From NCBI GenBank assembly GCA_950295325.1, contig OX485804.1, positions 8,926,001 through 8,990,000 of the forward strand: DNA of 64,000 nucleotides, written 5' to 3'. The translations under genes were made by a program, and so were the position numbers. The stretch is from Polytrichum commune. Lineage: Eukaryota; Streptophyta; Polytrichopsida; Polytrichales; Polytrichaceae. The notes below the pieces were generated by a model. That model was not told the origin of the DNA, ran no database searches, and saw nothing but the letters and a program-made list of their open reading frames with translations. Position 1 is the stretch's first letter. Each line of letters opens with the position of its first letter. Positions 1 to 10,900 of this stretch are shown here, piece after piece.

Positions 1-179
1 TCATGCCTCCTGCCTAGGTACTGATGGGAGGGTCGGTGCTTGAGGCTTAAAATCTCCACTTTTAAACCATGCCACATCATTTGCCAACTAGGCTCTACAC
101 TAGATAACGTCGATGGTGTGAAGGCCGTGTTTTTAGAACCAACTTTTAGGCTTCGCTAAAGTCAAGTGGGGAGGGGGCA
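1..179 (-). mobile_element. MITE fragment, same family as 31773-32298
   Basis: The reverse complement of this stretch starts TGCCCCCTCCCCAC and stays similar over about 180 bases to the left part of the element at 31773-32298 (shared blocks include CTAAAAGTTGGTTCTAA and TCAAGCACCGACCCTCCCAT). Only the terminal part lies inside the window; the other end is beyond base 1. It abuts the downstream end of the Copia remnant, so it probably inserted at or near that element's 3' end. No coding capacity is seen. Confidence 0.75.
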
Positions 180-269
180 GAATAAGTTCAAGATTATGGG
201 AGGCTTCTAAATATTGTGCTAATGCCAAGCTTCATATTTGATTCTACTAAGAGCCTTGGTTATAATATA

Positions 270-512
270 TCAGCTAGTTGCATCGTTTGATCCTTTAAAT
301 TTAACTCTAACAGTGCCATCTTCACTTTTGTCTCTGTTGAAGTGTAGGTCAACTTCAAAGTGTTTGGTTTTGTCATGGAATACTAGAGTCTTCGAAACCT
401 TGATGGAACTCTGATTATCGCACCAGAGGGTAGTGGGTTTCCCATCACCAAACCCTAGTTCAAATACTAGTCTTCTTATCCATATGGCTTCCTTGATGGG
501 TGGACTCTTCAT
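270..512 (-). pseudogene. Copia RNase H, C-terminal part
   Basis: The minus-strand frame contains KEAIWIRRLVFELGF, then WCDNQSSIKVSKTLVFHDKT and a KHFEVDLHFNRDK motif, which is the standard end of Copia RNase H (CDNQSAI, NPVFHDRTKHIE). The upstream half of the domain lies at about 1200-1330 and is separated by an insertion. The frame is open across these 80 codons but has no start of its own and belongs to a dead element. Confidence 0.88.
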
Positions 513-1200
513 TGGAAACCTAAATGATGTGTGTGGGTCACTATAAAATGAAACCCCCTATAAACAACAAGTTTATAACGAAAAACAAATAAATATGTAC
601 TAACGGTAGCCTAGAAAATGGATTCATGGATTTTTACTAAGCTTCTTAATTCAATATGATAAATGCCTTCACTATACATGAAAAATACATCAGAGGTTAA
701 AGAAGCCCTTATTACATATAAAATCCATTGTCACTTTTCTATGAGAAAATCATGGAATATTTTTTCATCCATTGCATGCAACCCAACGATTGCATCACAC
801 AAACAAAGACAAGAGCACTATAACTTAGTCACGACCTAGAGAGCAAAACTCAAAGGAACCCACGAATGCTCCAAGAGCCTCTAGTTGTAAAAACCTAGAA
901 CTTAAATGCAAACCCTAACAAGGATGGATATGGTAATCATTACTTAATGACAAATACGGATGAAAAGGTGATATGGATGAAACTCATACATATAGTATTG
1001 TCAAATTATTCTGTAAACCTTAGGGCCCCCATTTGTACATCTACCTTTCCTTCAAGATTCTTAATAGCCTTTCTTAAATGTACACACTAGTAAAAAAAAA
1101 TAGTACCTTTCCCTTGTGTATACTATGTACACTAACACATCAAATAATACCTCTTCTTACACTTAAGTTTGTTCATACGTGGTATGAAGAGTCCACTCCT
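495..1200. mobile_element. TIR element inserted in the Copia RNase H
   Basis: The two halves of RNase H are held apart by this ~700-bp block. Its ends read GGGTGGACTCTTCAT (about 496-510) and the reverse complement of GAGTGGACTCTTCAT (about 1184-1198), so it looks like a DNA element with ~15-base inverted termini. The right ~180 bases (1020-1200, with AAATGTACACA and TATACTATGTACACTAA) recur at about 32570-32720 and 46890-47030, which makes it a dispersed family. No ORF of note. Target duplication was not resolved. Confidence 0.55.
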
Positions 1201-1330
1201 TGGGATGGTTACACATGTAGCTGGTGCAAAAGCACGGTACTCGGATTCACAATAAGAGCAGGAGACAAAGTTTTGGTTCTTGTTACACCAAGAAATGGGG
1301 TAACTCCCCATTACAAAGTGGTAGGCTTAA
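1200..1330 (-). pseudogene. Copia RNase H, N-terminal part
   Basis: The minus strand reads about PISWCNKNQNFVSCSYCESE followed by YRAF, matching the Copia consensus ISWSSKKQ..VALSS.EAEYRA. The frame then breaks at the inserted element and resumes at 512 with KEAIWIRRL. Plainly part of the same decayed element. Confidence 0.75.
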
Positions 1331-1334
1331 GTTG

Positions 1335-2420
1335 ACGTGCGATCGTCGAAGTTGCCATCATATTCCATCTTGGAGTATCTAGCCGGTGTAGTATCCTTCC
1401 CCTTTGAGAATTAAAGACCAATGGATGGATGTTTCCACAAGCAATGAAGCACAAAGAGGGCGGCATCAAAATGAAGTTGTTGAAGGTGATGCATAAATCG
1501 GCTGAGAATAGAAATGGCATAGCCAATTTCCTAATGGGATTTGGTAAGATAGTTATGCTCCCTAACTAAGTGTTGTTATTTCTAGGGGTCAAAGAGAGGC
1601 GTGCCGGTACCCTTGCTAAGTTTGATAGGGTCAAAAAGGGGTTCATGGGCAAGTTTAACGTCAAGCAACTGATATTCAATTAGAAGAGAGAGAGAGGACG
1701 TATGCATTTTGATGGACGAGAATGCATGAAGTTGTCTAAAGAAATTGGACACCCAAGAATTTTTGGAGTGGATCAAAGTCCATCATTTTAATATCGAATA
1801 TGAAGTTGGGTCTTGAGGTTGCAAAAACCGTGAATAAAATACCTTGTGATATAGAGGTCACCAACATACAAAATTAAGATAATGATTTGTCCATGTTGTG
1901 TGTGAAAGTAGATGATGGAATCAACGGCTTTCTTTTTAGGCCCCATCGTAGTAAGTCCAAGCTAATGCGCTCATACTAGGTGCAGGGGCTCTGCCTAAGC
2001 CGTAGAGCGAATGGTTGAGCTTGTAGACAAGATGTTCAATGCTCATGTGAACACAACTAGGGGGTCGAAGCATGAAAAATGGCTTTGTGTACAAGCATCC
2101 ATACAAGAAAGCAGTGGCGACATCCATGTGATGTATTGGCCAACCGTGAAAAGCCGCAAGGGCAGTAATAATTTGAATGGATTCCCACCGGACAGTGGGA
2201 GCAAAAGTTTCTTGGAAGTCCACCATGTAGACATGCTAGAACCTTCTAGCAACTATTTGGGCTTTGTACCTAGGGGGCTCACCATTGAGCCCTAGCTTGA
2301 TTTTGTATACTCAATGAGCTATTTTAAGAACAATACCAAGAGGTTTGGGGACAAAAGTCCAAGTGTCATTGGCAAGAATAACATTGTATTCTATGGCCAT
2401 GGTTGATATGTTGTATTTTC
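1335..2420 (-). pseudogene. Copia reverse transcriptase, frameshifted
   Basis: From 2420 downward the minus strand gives WTFVPKPLG, then PRYKAQIVARRF, then DFQETFAPTVRWESIQI and HHMDVATAFLYG, the start of Copia RT (W.lv..P.g, YKARLVAKGF, DY.ETFAPV, LDV..AFL.G), ending with YKLNHSLYGL (consensus L.KSLYGLKQ). Below 1936 the remainder of RT is recognisable only as scattered blocks in several frames with many stops. Non-functional. Confidence 0.82.
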
Positions 2421-2655
2421 CCATTGAGAAATTTAATGGCAATGTTCTCAATGTGGTTATAGAATGACAGACTGGTGATTTTTGTGTCATTACTTGGTTG
2501 TATTGAAGAAGAACTAAAGGGTTTCTAGAGACATGATATAGGCACCTGAATCTAAGTACGAAGAAGGCGAAGACTTTGATTCTACTGCATTTACTTTAGC
2601 AAAGCATGCTTCAAGAACCTAGGAGGCTAAATTATGTTAATATGGAATTTCCCCA

Positions 2656-3360
2656 TCATGGTAGCGGCCAAGGTATTTTTTGACACTGTTGACATGGCCA
2701 TCGAGTTGGGGTCTTGTATGACAACAAGGCTTCGCTATCCTTCTTGACCTCGCCGTTTTGAACTCTCAGTGACATTTCCTCATTGAGAGAATGCATCTCA
2801 ACCTCATGATAGCTTGGAAGTTTCTCATTCAAAATCATAGATTTTATGACATCATATTCTTTGGGGAGGTTTCTAACTATAACCCATACTACTATGTCTT
2901 CTAGCAAGTAGACATTGACATCCTCTAAGACATTGGCGGTTTCCTTCATATTAATCAAGTAATCATCCATACTAACTAAAGGTAGTTTCTTATTGCCAAA
3001 GAACTTGTCAATCAAGTGTACCTTATGGGGATTGTTGTCAGCTTCATATCATGCCTTTAGGTGGGACCAACATGCATGTGGGCCATGACATTGTTTCATG
3101 ATGTGGAGTGCATTGTGCTTGGAGTTGTTGTTTAGGACACTCATAACAAAAATTTGTGTCTTCTGATCAACTTCCAACTGTGGCACTTCTGAGAGTGGTG
3201 TAAAACACCACTTGAATAAACCATTTATTTTGAGAATGTTTTGCATACAAAAAGACCATACTCCGTAGTTTGCTATGCCTACAAGGTGGTATGACCCAGG
3301 AAATTGTAGATATGTTGTTCTAGAAGGGTGTATAATACATGCAAGATCTGGAAAATGCAC
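2656..3360 (-). pseudogene. Copia gag (UBN2-type), two frames
   Basis: Two adjoining minus-strand frames make up the gag. 3360-3049 includes NYGVWSFCMQNILKINGLFK (typical NY..W...M...L...GLW) and HIMKQCHGPHACWSHLKA (A...A...W..L). 3015-2656 includes MDDYLINMKETANVL and VIVRNLPKEYD with SMILNEKLPSYHEVEMHSLN, the usual UBN2 pattern (LL.sLP.sy...v..l.......l...l...L). The zinc knuckle that should follow is absent because of the internal deletion. Confidence 0.85.
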
Positions 3361-3538
3361 ATGGTTTGTGAGGCACTCATTGTAAAGTTAGGTGGTGTTG
3401 GTGTTATTGGTGCATTAGGCACTGTGGGGGTCCTATCTTGACTTAAGAGAGTGTTGCTGCTAGTAGTTTCATAATTTGAGCATGTCATGATAGGCTAAGA
3501 AGAGATTTACCTACGAGGCTTACAGTCCGTGAGGACGA

Positions 3539-3550
3539 CCTATGATACCA
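3539..3550 (-). other. Primer-binding site of the Copia element
   Basis: On the minus strand TGGTATCATAGG directly follows the LTR end ...TTTTACA. It matches the plant retroelement primer site TGGTATCAGAGC (3' end of initiator methionine tRNA) at 10 of 12 positions. Its place between LTR and gag supports the element's orientation. Confidence 0.65.
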
Positions 3551-4314
3551 TGTAAAACTTCAAAAAAATTGAGAATATTGGTGGAATGAATGGGTTCAAT
3601 GAGCTCTTAAGCGAGCAAGTATAAATACATTGGTGATAACCAAGAACGTGCACTGCACCAAGGAGCAAATGTGTGATGTATCCGGATTAAAAGTTTTAAT
3701 GTTAGATTATGCAAGAAAGAAAGATTAACCATATCCTTGTTGTACTTAGCATGTGAGCAAATGGTGATTGGAGTCAAACAACTCCAAAGTAAGAATTGGG
3801 TTAGACAACCCAAGAGAGAATGGTGCACAAGGGCTAGACCACCCATGAAAGAATCGTGCGGTAGAGTTAGGCAAATCCCGATCAAAGATCTTTGTGTTGG
3901 AGTTAGACACCTCGCTTTGGAAGATCTTTGTGTTGGAGTTATACAATTCCAACTAGAAGATTTGAATTGGGGTTAGACAACTCCCAGCGGATGGATGTTA
4001 TTCATTAGAGTTAGACAACTTTCAATGAATAAACATAGTTGGAATTAACACAATTCGGACTAGAATAGTGGATGAATGAATTTTGTTGGAATTTGACAGT
4101 TCCAACTAGAAAAAATAAATGAATGAAATAAAAGATTTTTAATATATGAGAAATAAACAGTAAAAATCATGTTTTGACATAAAATGAAGCTCAGGGGAAG
4201 AGAGATGATCTCTTGTCTCTCTTATCGTCAGGTGGTTTGAGCTCACAACAATCACAATATTGTGATCCAGTTGTAAAATCTTTTTATAATGTACAAAGTT
4301 TGAAAGCTCTCAAC
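3551..4314 (-). repeat. Copia LTR with internal repeated hairpins
   Basis: On the minus strand this stretch begins TGTTGAGAGC, has a TATAAAAAG box about 30 bases in, and ends ...TTTTACA beside the primer-binding site, i.e. a TG...CA LTR of about 764 bp. The inner end is firm; the outer end at 4314 is chosen from the TG/CA rule and is less certain. Between about 3765 and 4110 it contains seven or eight degenerate units built on a small palindrome of the type TTGGAGTTAGACAACTCCAA. The partner LTR is not in the window. Confidence 0.55.
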
Positions 4315-4627
4315 ATTAGCATTTCATGTACATTTATGCTCATGCTATTCTTACGTAGAAGAAGGACGTGACATAATGTAAAGTTAAGCCCTAATTAGAA
4401 AGCAACGTCTACTAGTTTCTATCCTCAAGAAAACAAATTGTATGTAATCATACTGGCAACAATGGACTCATTGCAATCAAAAAACACATTGGTAGGTCAT
4501 TTCAATCAATTTGCTCAGTGGGATGGAGAAGTTTGCTACTTAGTACTTCCAAGTGCAAGTATGAACAAGTGCGCATTGACAAAAATGTCGTTGAAAAATA
4601 CTCGCAACCGCTTTTTGGCTTCTTGAG

Positions 4628-4880
4628 CATTTAGAGCAGTGAACGGGTAGAACCGACCGGTAGTTATAAATGAACCAGTTGAGTTTGAGAAATAATCGGT
4701 TGAAGTTGAAGATTGCAGGAAAATTACATATCATTTTAGAGGATTCTATGGAATATGCCTCAAATTATTGAAGGAAACATGAAAGATCACAACATGTAAC
4801 CGGTTGGACTTGGAAACACTAGGATTTTGACTTATTATGTCTAAAACACGGTCTAAAATCTCCCCGGACACTGATTTAGA
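4628..4880 (+). repeat. Dispersed repeat family C, copy 1
   Basis: This stretch matches the reverse complement of about 39775-40015 (shared blocks: CAGGAAAATTAC, TTGGAAACACTAGGAT, GACACTGA), and the central part recurs at 16195-16262 (GGACTTGGAAACACTAGGAT). About 250 bases, diverged, non-coding, with no clear termini. Probably an old transposon fragment. Flanking 4315-4627 shows nothing recognisable. Confidence 0.7.
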
Positions 4881-5784
4881 GGCATTGACATGGAATCTGC
4901 TCTTGAGTGTTCATGTCACACAACCTTGATTTATCACACAAAGAGAATTCTTGCTCGGCACGAATAGGTATATCAATGGTGTGCATGTATCGATTTTAAA
5001 TATAAAATGATTATCTCATTTAGTGCATGTGGTACTAATTTTTGAAACACACACTATTTTTATCAAATCTCAAAATTAGTGAGGGTTGGAATTTTTACCG
5101 AGCGATATTAAATTCACAAATACATGCTCATTTACCATAGATTTCAAAAAAATTACTGTGTGTTCTAAGGTGTTTGTAGATTGCATGATTTGTTTTGGTG
5201 AGCTCGAAGAGACTTCTTCTTCTTCTTCTTTTTAATCAACGCCATTCAATCCTAAGCCATATCCTAACTTTAAGAAACTAAAGAGAGCTTGCACTGAGAG
5301 TTTCCAGAACTTTGACACTTTGAGCTCCCAAAACCCTAGACTTTCTCGTAGCACTCATTTCAAATTGTAAAGAAATTTATTATCACCTTCACTAATTTAC
5401 CACACGCACTATTAGCCCATCCTCACTAAATGGGATAATCATTGTACACAAAACATACAGTTATATACCCTAAAAAGTAGTTTAAATCTACATTACTACT
5501 TAGGTTCAAGAAACTTGGGGTACAAACTACCATTCATGGACCTTGCCTAGTGGACTAAGGATTGGACCGAAACTCAAAGTTTGATATCTAAATTTGGGAG
5601 GAGTGTTTTCTTCAGTCAAGGTTGACAACAATTTGGCAAGCAAGTGGTGCCACATTAGTGCCATTACATTTTTCATACTTTGGACTCACCATAATTATGG
5701 TGTAAAATCATTGGATCCCAAATTTTGCTCTTGTTCAATTTGAGTGTTTGGTTAGAGTTTATTTGGTCTTAGATCTAAGGTAAG

Positions 5785-5832
<48 letters not shown>

Positions 5833-6414
5833 GTGCACTTCCAATTCCCATCCCATTCCCATGAACTATAATGGGCATTGGGTCGAATTGAACATAATCT
5901 TTGAGGTAGCACTCTTATGAATGACAAATTGTCATGTGGAGTTTCATTATTGAAGTTGAAATGCAAAAGTCACAAGAGGTCAAATTAATGATCCTCTTTC
6001 TTGTTTAGTGATCACACATATCCTCCCAATTGGGTTAATTGTTGGTCCTAGATACTAGAACAATGTTCATATTTTAAGCTTATAGACCTTTAGTCTCATC
6101 TTAATGCACTAGTATGGGCTTGTACAGTCCCAACCCTTTATGCCCATGCATATGACCTTTAATGTGGTCCCTTGGGGGCCTTGGGGTGCCCCCCACCTTT
6201 CTAAAATGGTAGGGGAATAGTGGGACAACGGCCTCACCATCCACCACATTGTTTGTTATATAATAAATGTCTTTTGTGATATATTTAAAATTACTACAAA
6301 CCTTGGCATTGATAAGTAAGGACCCTCATAGTTGGAATAAATCATTGGAGCAAATACAACCACTGAAATTTAGGTGTTAAATTAAGAAGAGTGACCACAT
6401 AGGCCCACAAACCC
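4881..6414. other. Intergenic, no gene seen; one microsatellite
   Basis: I see no coding pattern on either strand. The only clear structure is the (GTT)n tract at 5785-5832. A GC-richer patch at about 6150-6230 (TTGGGGTGCCCCCCACC) looks like repeat debris. Confidence 0.5.
5785..5832 (+). repeat. (GTT)n microsatellite
   Basis: Sixteen near-perfect GTT triplets in a row. The polyglutamine seen on the minus strand is a by-product of the repeat, not evidence of a gene. Confidence 0.97.
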
Positions 6415-6935
6415 TTAGGGCCACTTCACACACGAGACTGAAGTCTCTTGACCATTGCACTTCAAGCACTCTCATTGGTGGAAAAGGTGGAGCCCATTCC
6501 AAGTTCGATTCGCACTATGCTTGAGGGACCAATGGAGCAAGTGAATGCAAAATGGATGTAAATTCTACATGGATTCTTACATGGCATCAAACATATCATG
6601 TTTCATAGTCACTTGGATTATTTTCAAAAACCACGTCTTGGAGGTAGACTTAACACAAAACCGGGAGACCATATATGGCACACCGAAATCCCACAATTGT
6701 CGAATTATTATATTTTATCATGTTTGAAGACCCTGCATGAGTAGAAATTCATTTAAATAGCATTTAGTTGAGGGCCCAGTCACATGTGACTTCACACTAC
6801 ACTTGAGGGGCCGTAACCACACTACATGATTTTGGAAGTGTGTTGGGACGGCCTTTGGACACTTCTTTTGGGCTCTCACAACTTCATGGTCACGGCCTCT
6901 TGGCTCGTGCGTGTAGTGGCCGTGGACTTATTATT
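6415..6935. repeat. Dispersed repeat family D, two facing parts
   Basis: About 6415-6545 resembles 15568-15735 read forward (GGGCCACTTCA, CTTGAGGGACCA) and about 6765-6935 resembles it read in reverse (ACTTCACACTA, TTCATGGTCACGGCC, CTTGGCTC). The two parts are thus arranged as a loose inverted repeat about 350 bp apart, as in a foldback or long-TIR element. Diverged and non-coding. Confidence 0.5.
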
Positions 6936-7179
6936 AAATGTAAATTCACCCTAAATGTCCCCTCAGAAGCTTGAGTCAGGTGTGAACGGAGGTGCCACTG
7001 TGGACAGCAGAACTTTATCTTCTTCTTCTTCACCACCTCCTTCTTTTCGGACTTCAAGGGCCCTCGGATTGCCTCTCGTAGGCGTCCTTGCACTGAATGT
7101 GCATCCCGTAATGGACAACAAGAAGATTGGAGTCACCATGTTGTGAAGATTGAAAATTGAAGGCGCATTTAATTGGATT

Positions 7180-7310
7180 GGAGAGAGAGTTCGAAGAGGA
7201 GGTTGGAGGAGAGTGTGCAAATCTCGTTGGGAGGTGAGTAACAAAGGAGCTCTCGGTGGGTGAGAGAGAGTGAGAGAGAGAAAGAGAGAGAGAGAGAGAG
7301 TAGGGCGCCA
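7180..7310 (+). promoter_or_regulatory. GA-rich tract upstream of the DnaJ-type gene
   Basis: Runs of GAGAGA dominate here (7183-7194 and 7262-7302), about 630-750 bases before the start codon at 7937. GA/CT tracts are common in plant core promoters and 5' leaders, and the position fits the leader of this gene, but I see no unambiguous TATA box. Regulatory role is inferred from place and composition only. Confidence 0.4.
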
Positions 7311-7936
7311 GTGTACAAGCTCACACTATGCTTTTTACAAGAATAAGGGCATGAGAATGTGGTTCCGAAGGAGGGATTGTGGCGAATGTGTAGCTTGACC
7401 TGGCACTATTTGGTGCGTTGTTGTTATTGCAAATGTATATGTAAGGAGGTCTGTTTAGGGGTTTGAGTTTTGACAATTCTATTCATCCCGTCTGGAGATT
7501 GTAGTAACCTGAAGGTAGTGTGGGAAGCATGGCAATTGGGAGCTGTATCTTTGCGGTCTGCATTGATTTATAGAGATTCTGATAACCTCCTCTTTCCGTT
7601 GCGTTTGATTTTTAGAGTTCGTTGGTTTGAGATTACAGTGCAATTCAATGCGGTGGTGTTGCTTCATAGCATTCAAAATATTAATAGACATGTTGAAGGG
7701 CAAATTTGTATTCACATGGTAACATAGTTATATTTTCTGGAGGATGGGACCTTTCGACATCTGGTTAGGGTTTCCTGTTTGAATTGCCAAGATTCGGTGA
7801 AGAGGGAGCTGAGTGTGTGATATTTGTTGGAGTAATGACTTATCATCAAGACTGTTGTGCCTCTGAAGATTGAAGGGGGATTGAAGAGAGATTTAATTGG
7901 ACGGAGGAGGGGTTTAGGGGTTTAAGGTTGGAGAAG

Positions 7937-10900
7937 ATGAACAAGGTGGACATAGGCAGGGTGCTGGCGGTGGCGAAGCAGAGGGCAGGGGATTTTGTAG
8001 GGGCGGTGAAGGAGACAGCTCAAGAATTCACGTGGGACCTCCAAGATGCTGCTCAAGCGGGCTTCGGAGTACCAAAGCTCATTTCTTCCGCGGCTTCCCT
8101 CTCGGTTGCGGTATGGCAATGCAACCGTATTTATATTGTCGAAAATTCACATATCATCATAAGTACTACATATTAGAGTTATCCTTCAACTCAGTGGGAC
8201 TTTTTGTCCGGAGGTGGTCCCTTATGATTTTCCATTGGTTGTTTTGCACACAATAGCAATAATTTCTTTTCACTTGTGTTGCATCCTTGGAGGTAGTGTC
8301 TGAACTTGAATGAAGAGCAATCTATTTCGGTTCATTGAGGACCGAACTCATTTTAGCACCCCTTGACATGCCAAAATGAATTTGACCCTCAATGAATCAA
8401 CATAGATTGTTCTCTGTTCAATCCTCCAAACGACCCCCGAGCATGTACCAAAAATTTAACGGATATAGAAGGTGGTGTATGCAAAACAACCTAACTCCTG
8501 AGCAGAAGTCATGTTGAGTTAGAGGATTACTCTATTAGTTCCACAAGAATGAGTGAGCACTCGGAATGGGGACTAGGGCTAATGGAATGTGGGGTATTTC
8601 TTGCTAGGTAGTGGCAGCCGCAGGAACTACATCCATAATGCTAGATGGAGCTGGAAAGGTTTTCGGCAAAAGGTTGGTCCATTCTCATTATTGAGCTGGG
8701 ACTACATGAATTTTCCTTTTTAACAAGTGGAAATGTTAGAATCTAGGGAGCGGGAGTGTGCAATTCTTGATTCTGCAAAATAGTGATGTTAGTCTTGTTG
8801 GAAGAAAATGGGTGTAATTGCAATATGGTCAATGTTGATGGCTCTATCAATCCTATGAGTTGAGCACAACTGTAAAGGCATGTAGATGTTCATGAAGGAA
8901 TGAAGGCATGAAGGTGTTTTCTGAGGACTGGCTTTCTTTACTGAGTTGTCAATTATTTTTTGTCTTCGGACACAGTGGAGTGTTGATGAAGTTTGACATT
9001 GGTGCAGGGAATGCAAAGATTGCAATGGATGGGAAGGGTTGCGCTGCACCATGTGTTCAGGCAAAGGAACGGTTAAATACCTAGTGTCTGACTTTGGACT
9101 GGCAGAGTATTATTCTGTTCTGAACCTTGAGTGACATTGAAATTGTTACTAACTAGCTGGGTGATGACCTTGTAATTGTAGCATGTTAATGTGTGCAAGG
9201 GAATTTGCAGGGGCAGGAATGATTGTTATGGGTGGTTAAGATAGTGGGGTAATGTAACTGCAACTTCGAGTTTGCAACTCACCAAACTGCCCTGTGTTAT
9301 TAGAATGATCTGGTGACATTTTGAATAATGATTTTTTCCTGTGCAGGGGAGAGAATGAGACAGTTGAGAACATAGCAGCAGCAGTAGTGGCAGGAAGGGC
9401 AAAAGTTGATTATGTTCCTGCATCTGCAGGTGCTGGGATTCCTTTGCCTGCTCGGGAGTGTCCAACTTGTGAAGGCACGGTATGGTTGATAAAATTGGGC
9501 AAACCTTTTACTTCTTACTATCTACTTGTTCCAAATACATAAGAAGTCTTGAAGTTTAGGGATCATTTTCTTGTGGTCCTAATTTTGAAGGCAACGTGTT
9601 TTAGTTCTGGAGTGTATGCTCTCACAATATTGGTAAACTGGCAGGGGGTCATGAAATGCTCAAGTTGCAAAGGGGAAGCATGGAAACCCAAAATCAGTTT
9701 CGATGATGTAAACCTCTGTCCTTCATATTACCCCTTTATTTGCATGATAATGCCATAATAATGGACTGAATCTTTGAGTATGAAATTTGCGTCTATCTTT
9801 TATGCTCATCATAGGTTGGTTTGGATAGCAGGTAAAGGTATCCTTAATTCACACCGTTTTAAATGGATAAAGTATTTTGTGATTTGTATGCTGACTCCCT
9901 TTAATTACATCAAAAATACTCTTGCATCCAAATGCTGTATCTTGTATACTCATGCTTAGGTTGGTGTGGAGAGCAGGTAATGGATGTACCTTGGAAAGGA
10001 TGGCATGTGTACAGGAAAGTTAAACCACCAACTGAGGTACGAGCTCATATACACCTTTTGTGAGTTTGGATAGTTCTCCTGTAACTCTGTTCTTATTGAC
10101 AAATTCTGCTTGTCAGGTACTATTAATGGGTTGTTTTCCAGCGTTTTGTTGCTCAAGTATCCTCCAGAAACTGGCTGACACCTACACTTAAATCAAGCAA
10201 CACTGTAGAACAGTTTGCAGATACCTTGTCATTGCCATGTGTGTTAATCTTGATAGTCCATGTACAGATGGGAACTGTTCTTTGGTATAGAGGCTAATTC
10301 ATATGTTTGTTATGTATTTATATGTTCTAATTTACATTCCAGTTGGGCTCTTGACTGCTCAACTTCTCAATTTTAAACTATTACTTTTTTTTTCTGTAAT
10401 AATGGTTACTAGAGTACAGGTTCAAGCTTAGATTGGATACCATTGGTGCTGTTTTCCTCCTTTCCATGCATGTCAAGAGTGTAAATCTAAGGCAAGTGTA
10501 AAAAGCTTGGTTTAAGAGGGTCAAGCGTGGGCATCTTTTGTTGAGATAAGGTGGACACATATTTTGCAGACTCGTGATCGGATGATGGCAGATCCACAGA
10601 CGGCTAAGTGGGAGATGTTTGAACGGCCAGCACTTGAGAGTGGGATAGAGTATGATGAGGATGTGAAAGCAAAGATGTGGTGGAAATATAAGGTGTACAA
10701 TTTACCCTATCTCTCCCCTTCCTGCCCAAGCTACAGTTACAGCTTAGTTCTAGATTATTTGTAGTCTCACAAAAAACCATCTGTATGAAATCTGGCAGAT
10801 TTTTATTGTGCATCGTGGATTTTATGGATTCTGGCCTGTTGACTGACATATTTCATCTTTTAATGCAACCGTTTCCTGAGGTCAATTGTCTACTCATTAT

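Larger units (their letters stand above)
180..4314 (-). mobile_element. Decayed Ty1/Copia LTR retrotransposon, internally deleted
   Basis: Read on the minus strand the order is LTR (3551-4314), primer-binding site (3539-3550), gag (about 3360-2656), reverse transcriptase (about 2420-1936 and a degraded tail to 1335), and RNase H (about 1330-1200, then 512-270). That order (RT then RNase H, gag of the UBN2 type) is Copia. Only about 240 bases separate gag from RT, so the zinc knuckle, protease and integrase are missing. Many frameshifts and stops are present, and a ~700-bp insertion splits RNase H. No second LTR is seen inside the window; it is outside, deleted or replaced by the MITE at 1-179. 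Confidence 0.85.

Noticed and set aside
5775-5966. Polyglutamine protein on the minus strand
   Set aside because: The Gln run is simply the (GTT)n microsatellite read in reverse; the flanks show no coding signal.
6500-6515. GTTCGATTC resembling a tRNA B box
   Set aside because: No matching A box at the right distance and no cloverleaf could be drawn; it lies in repeat family D.
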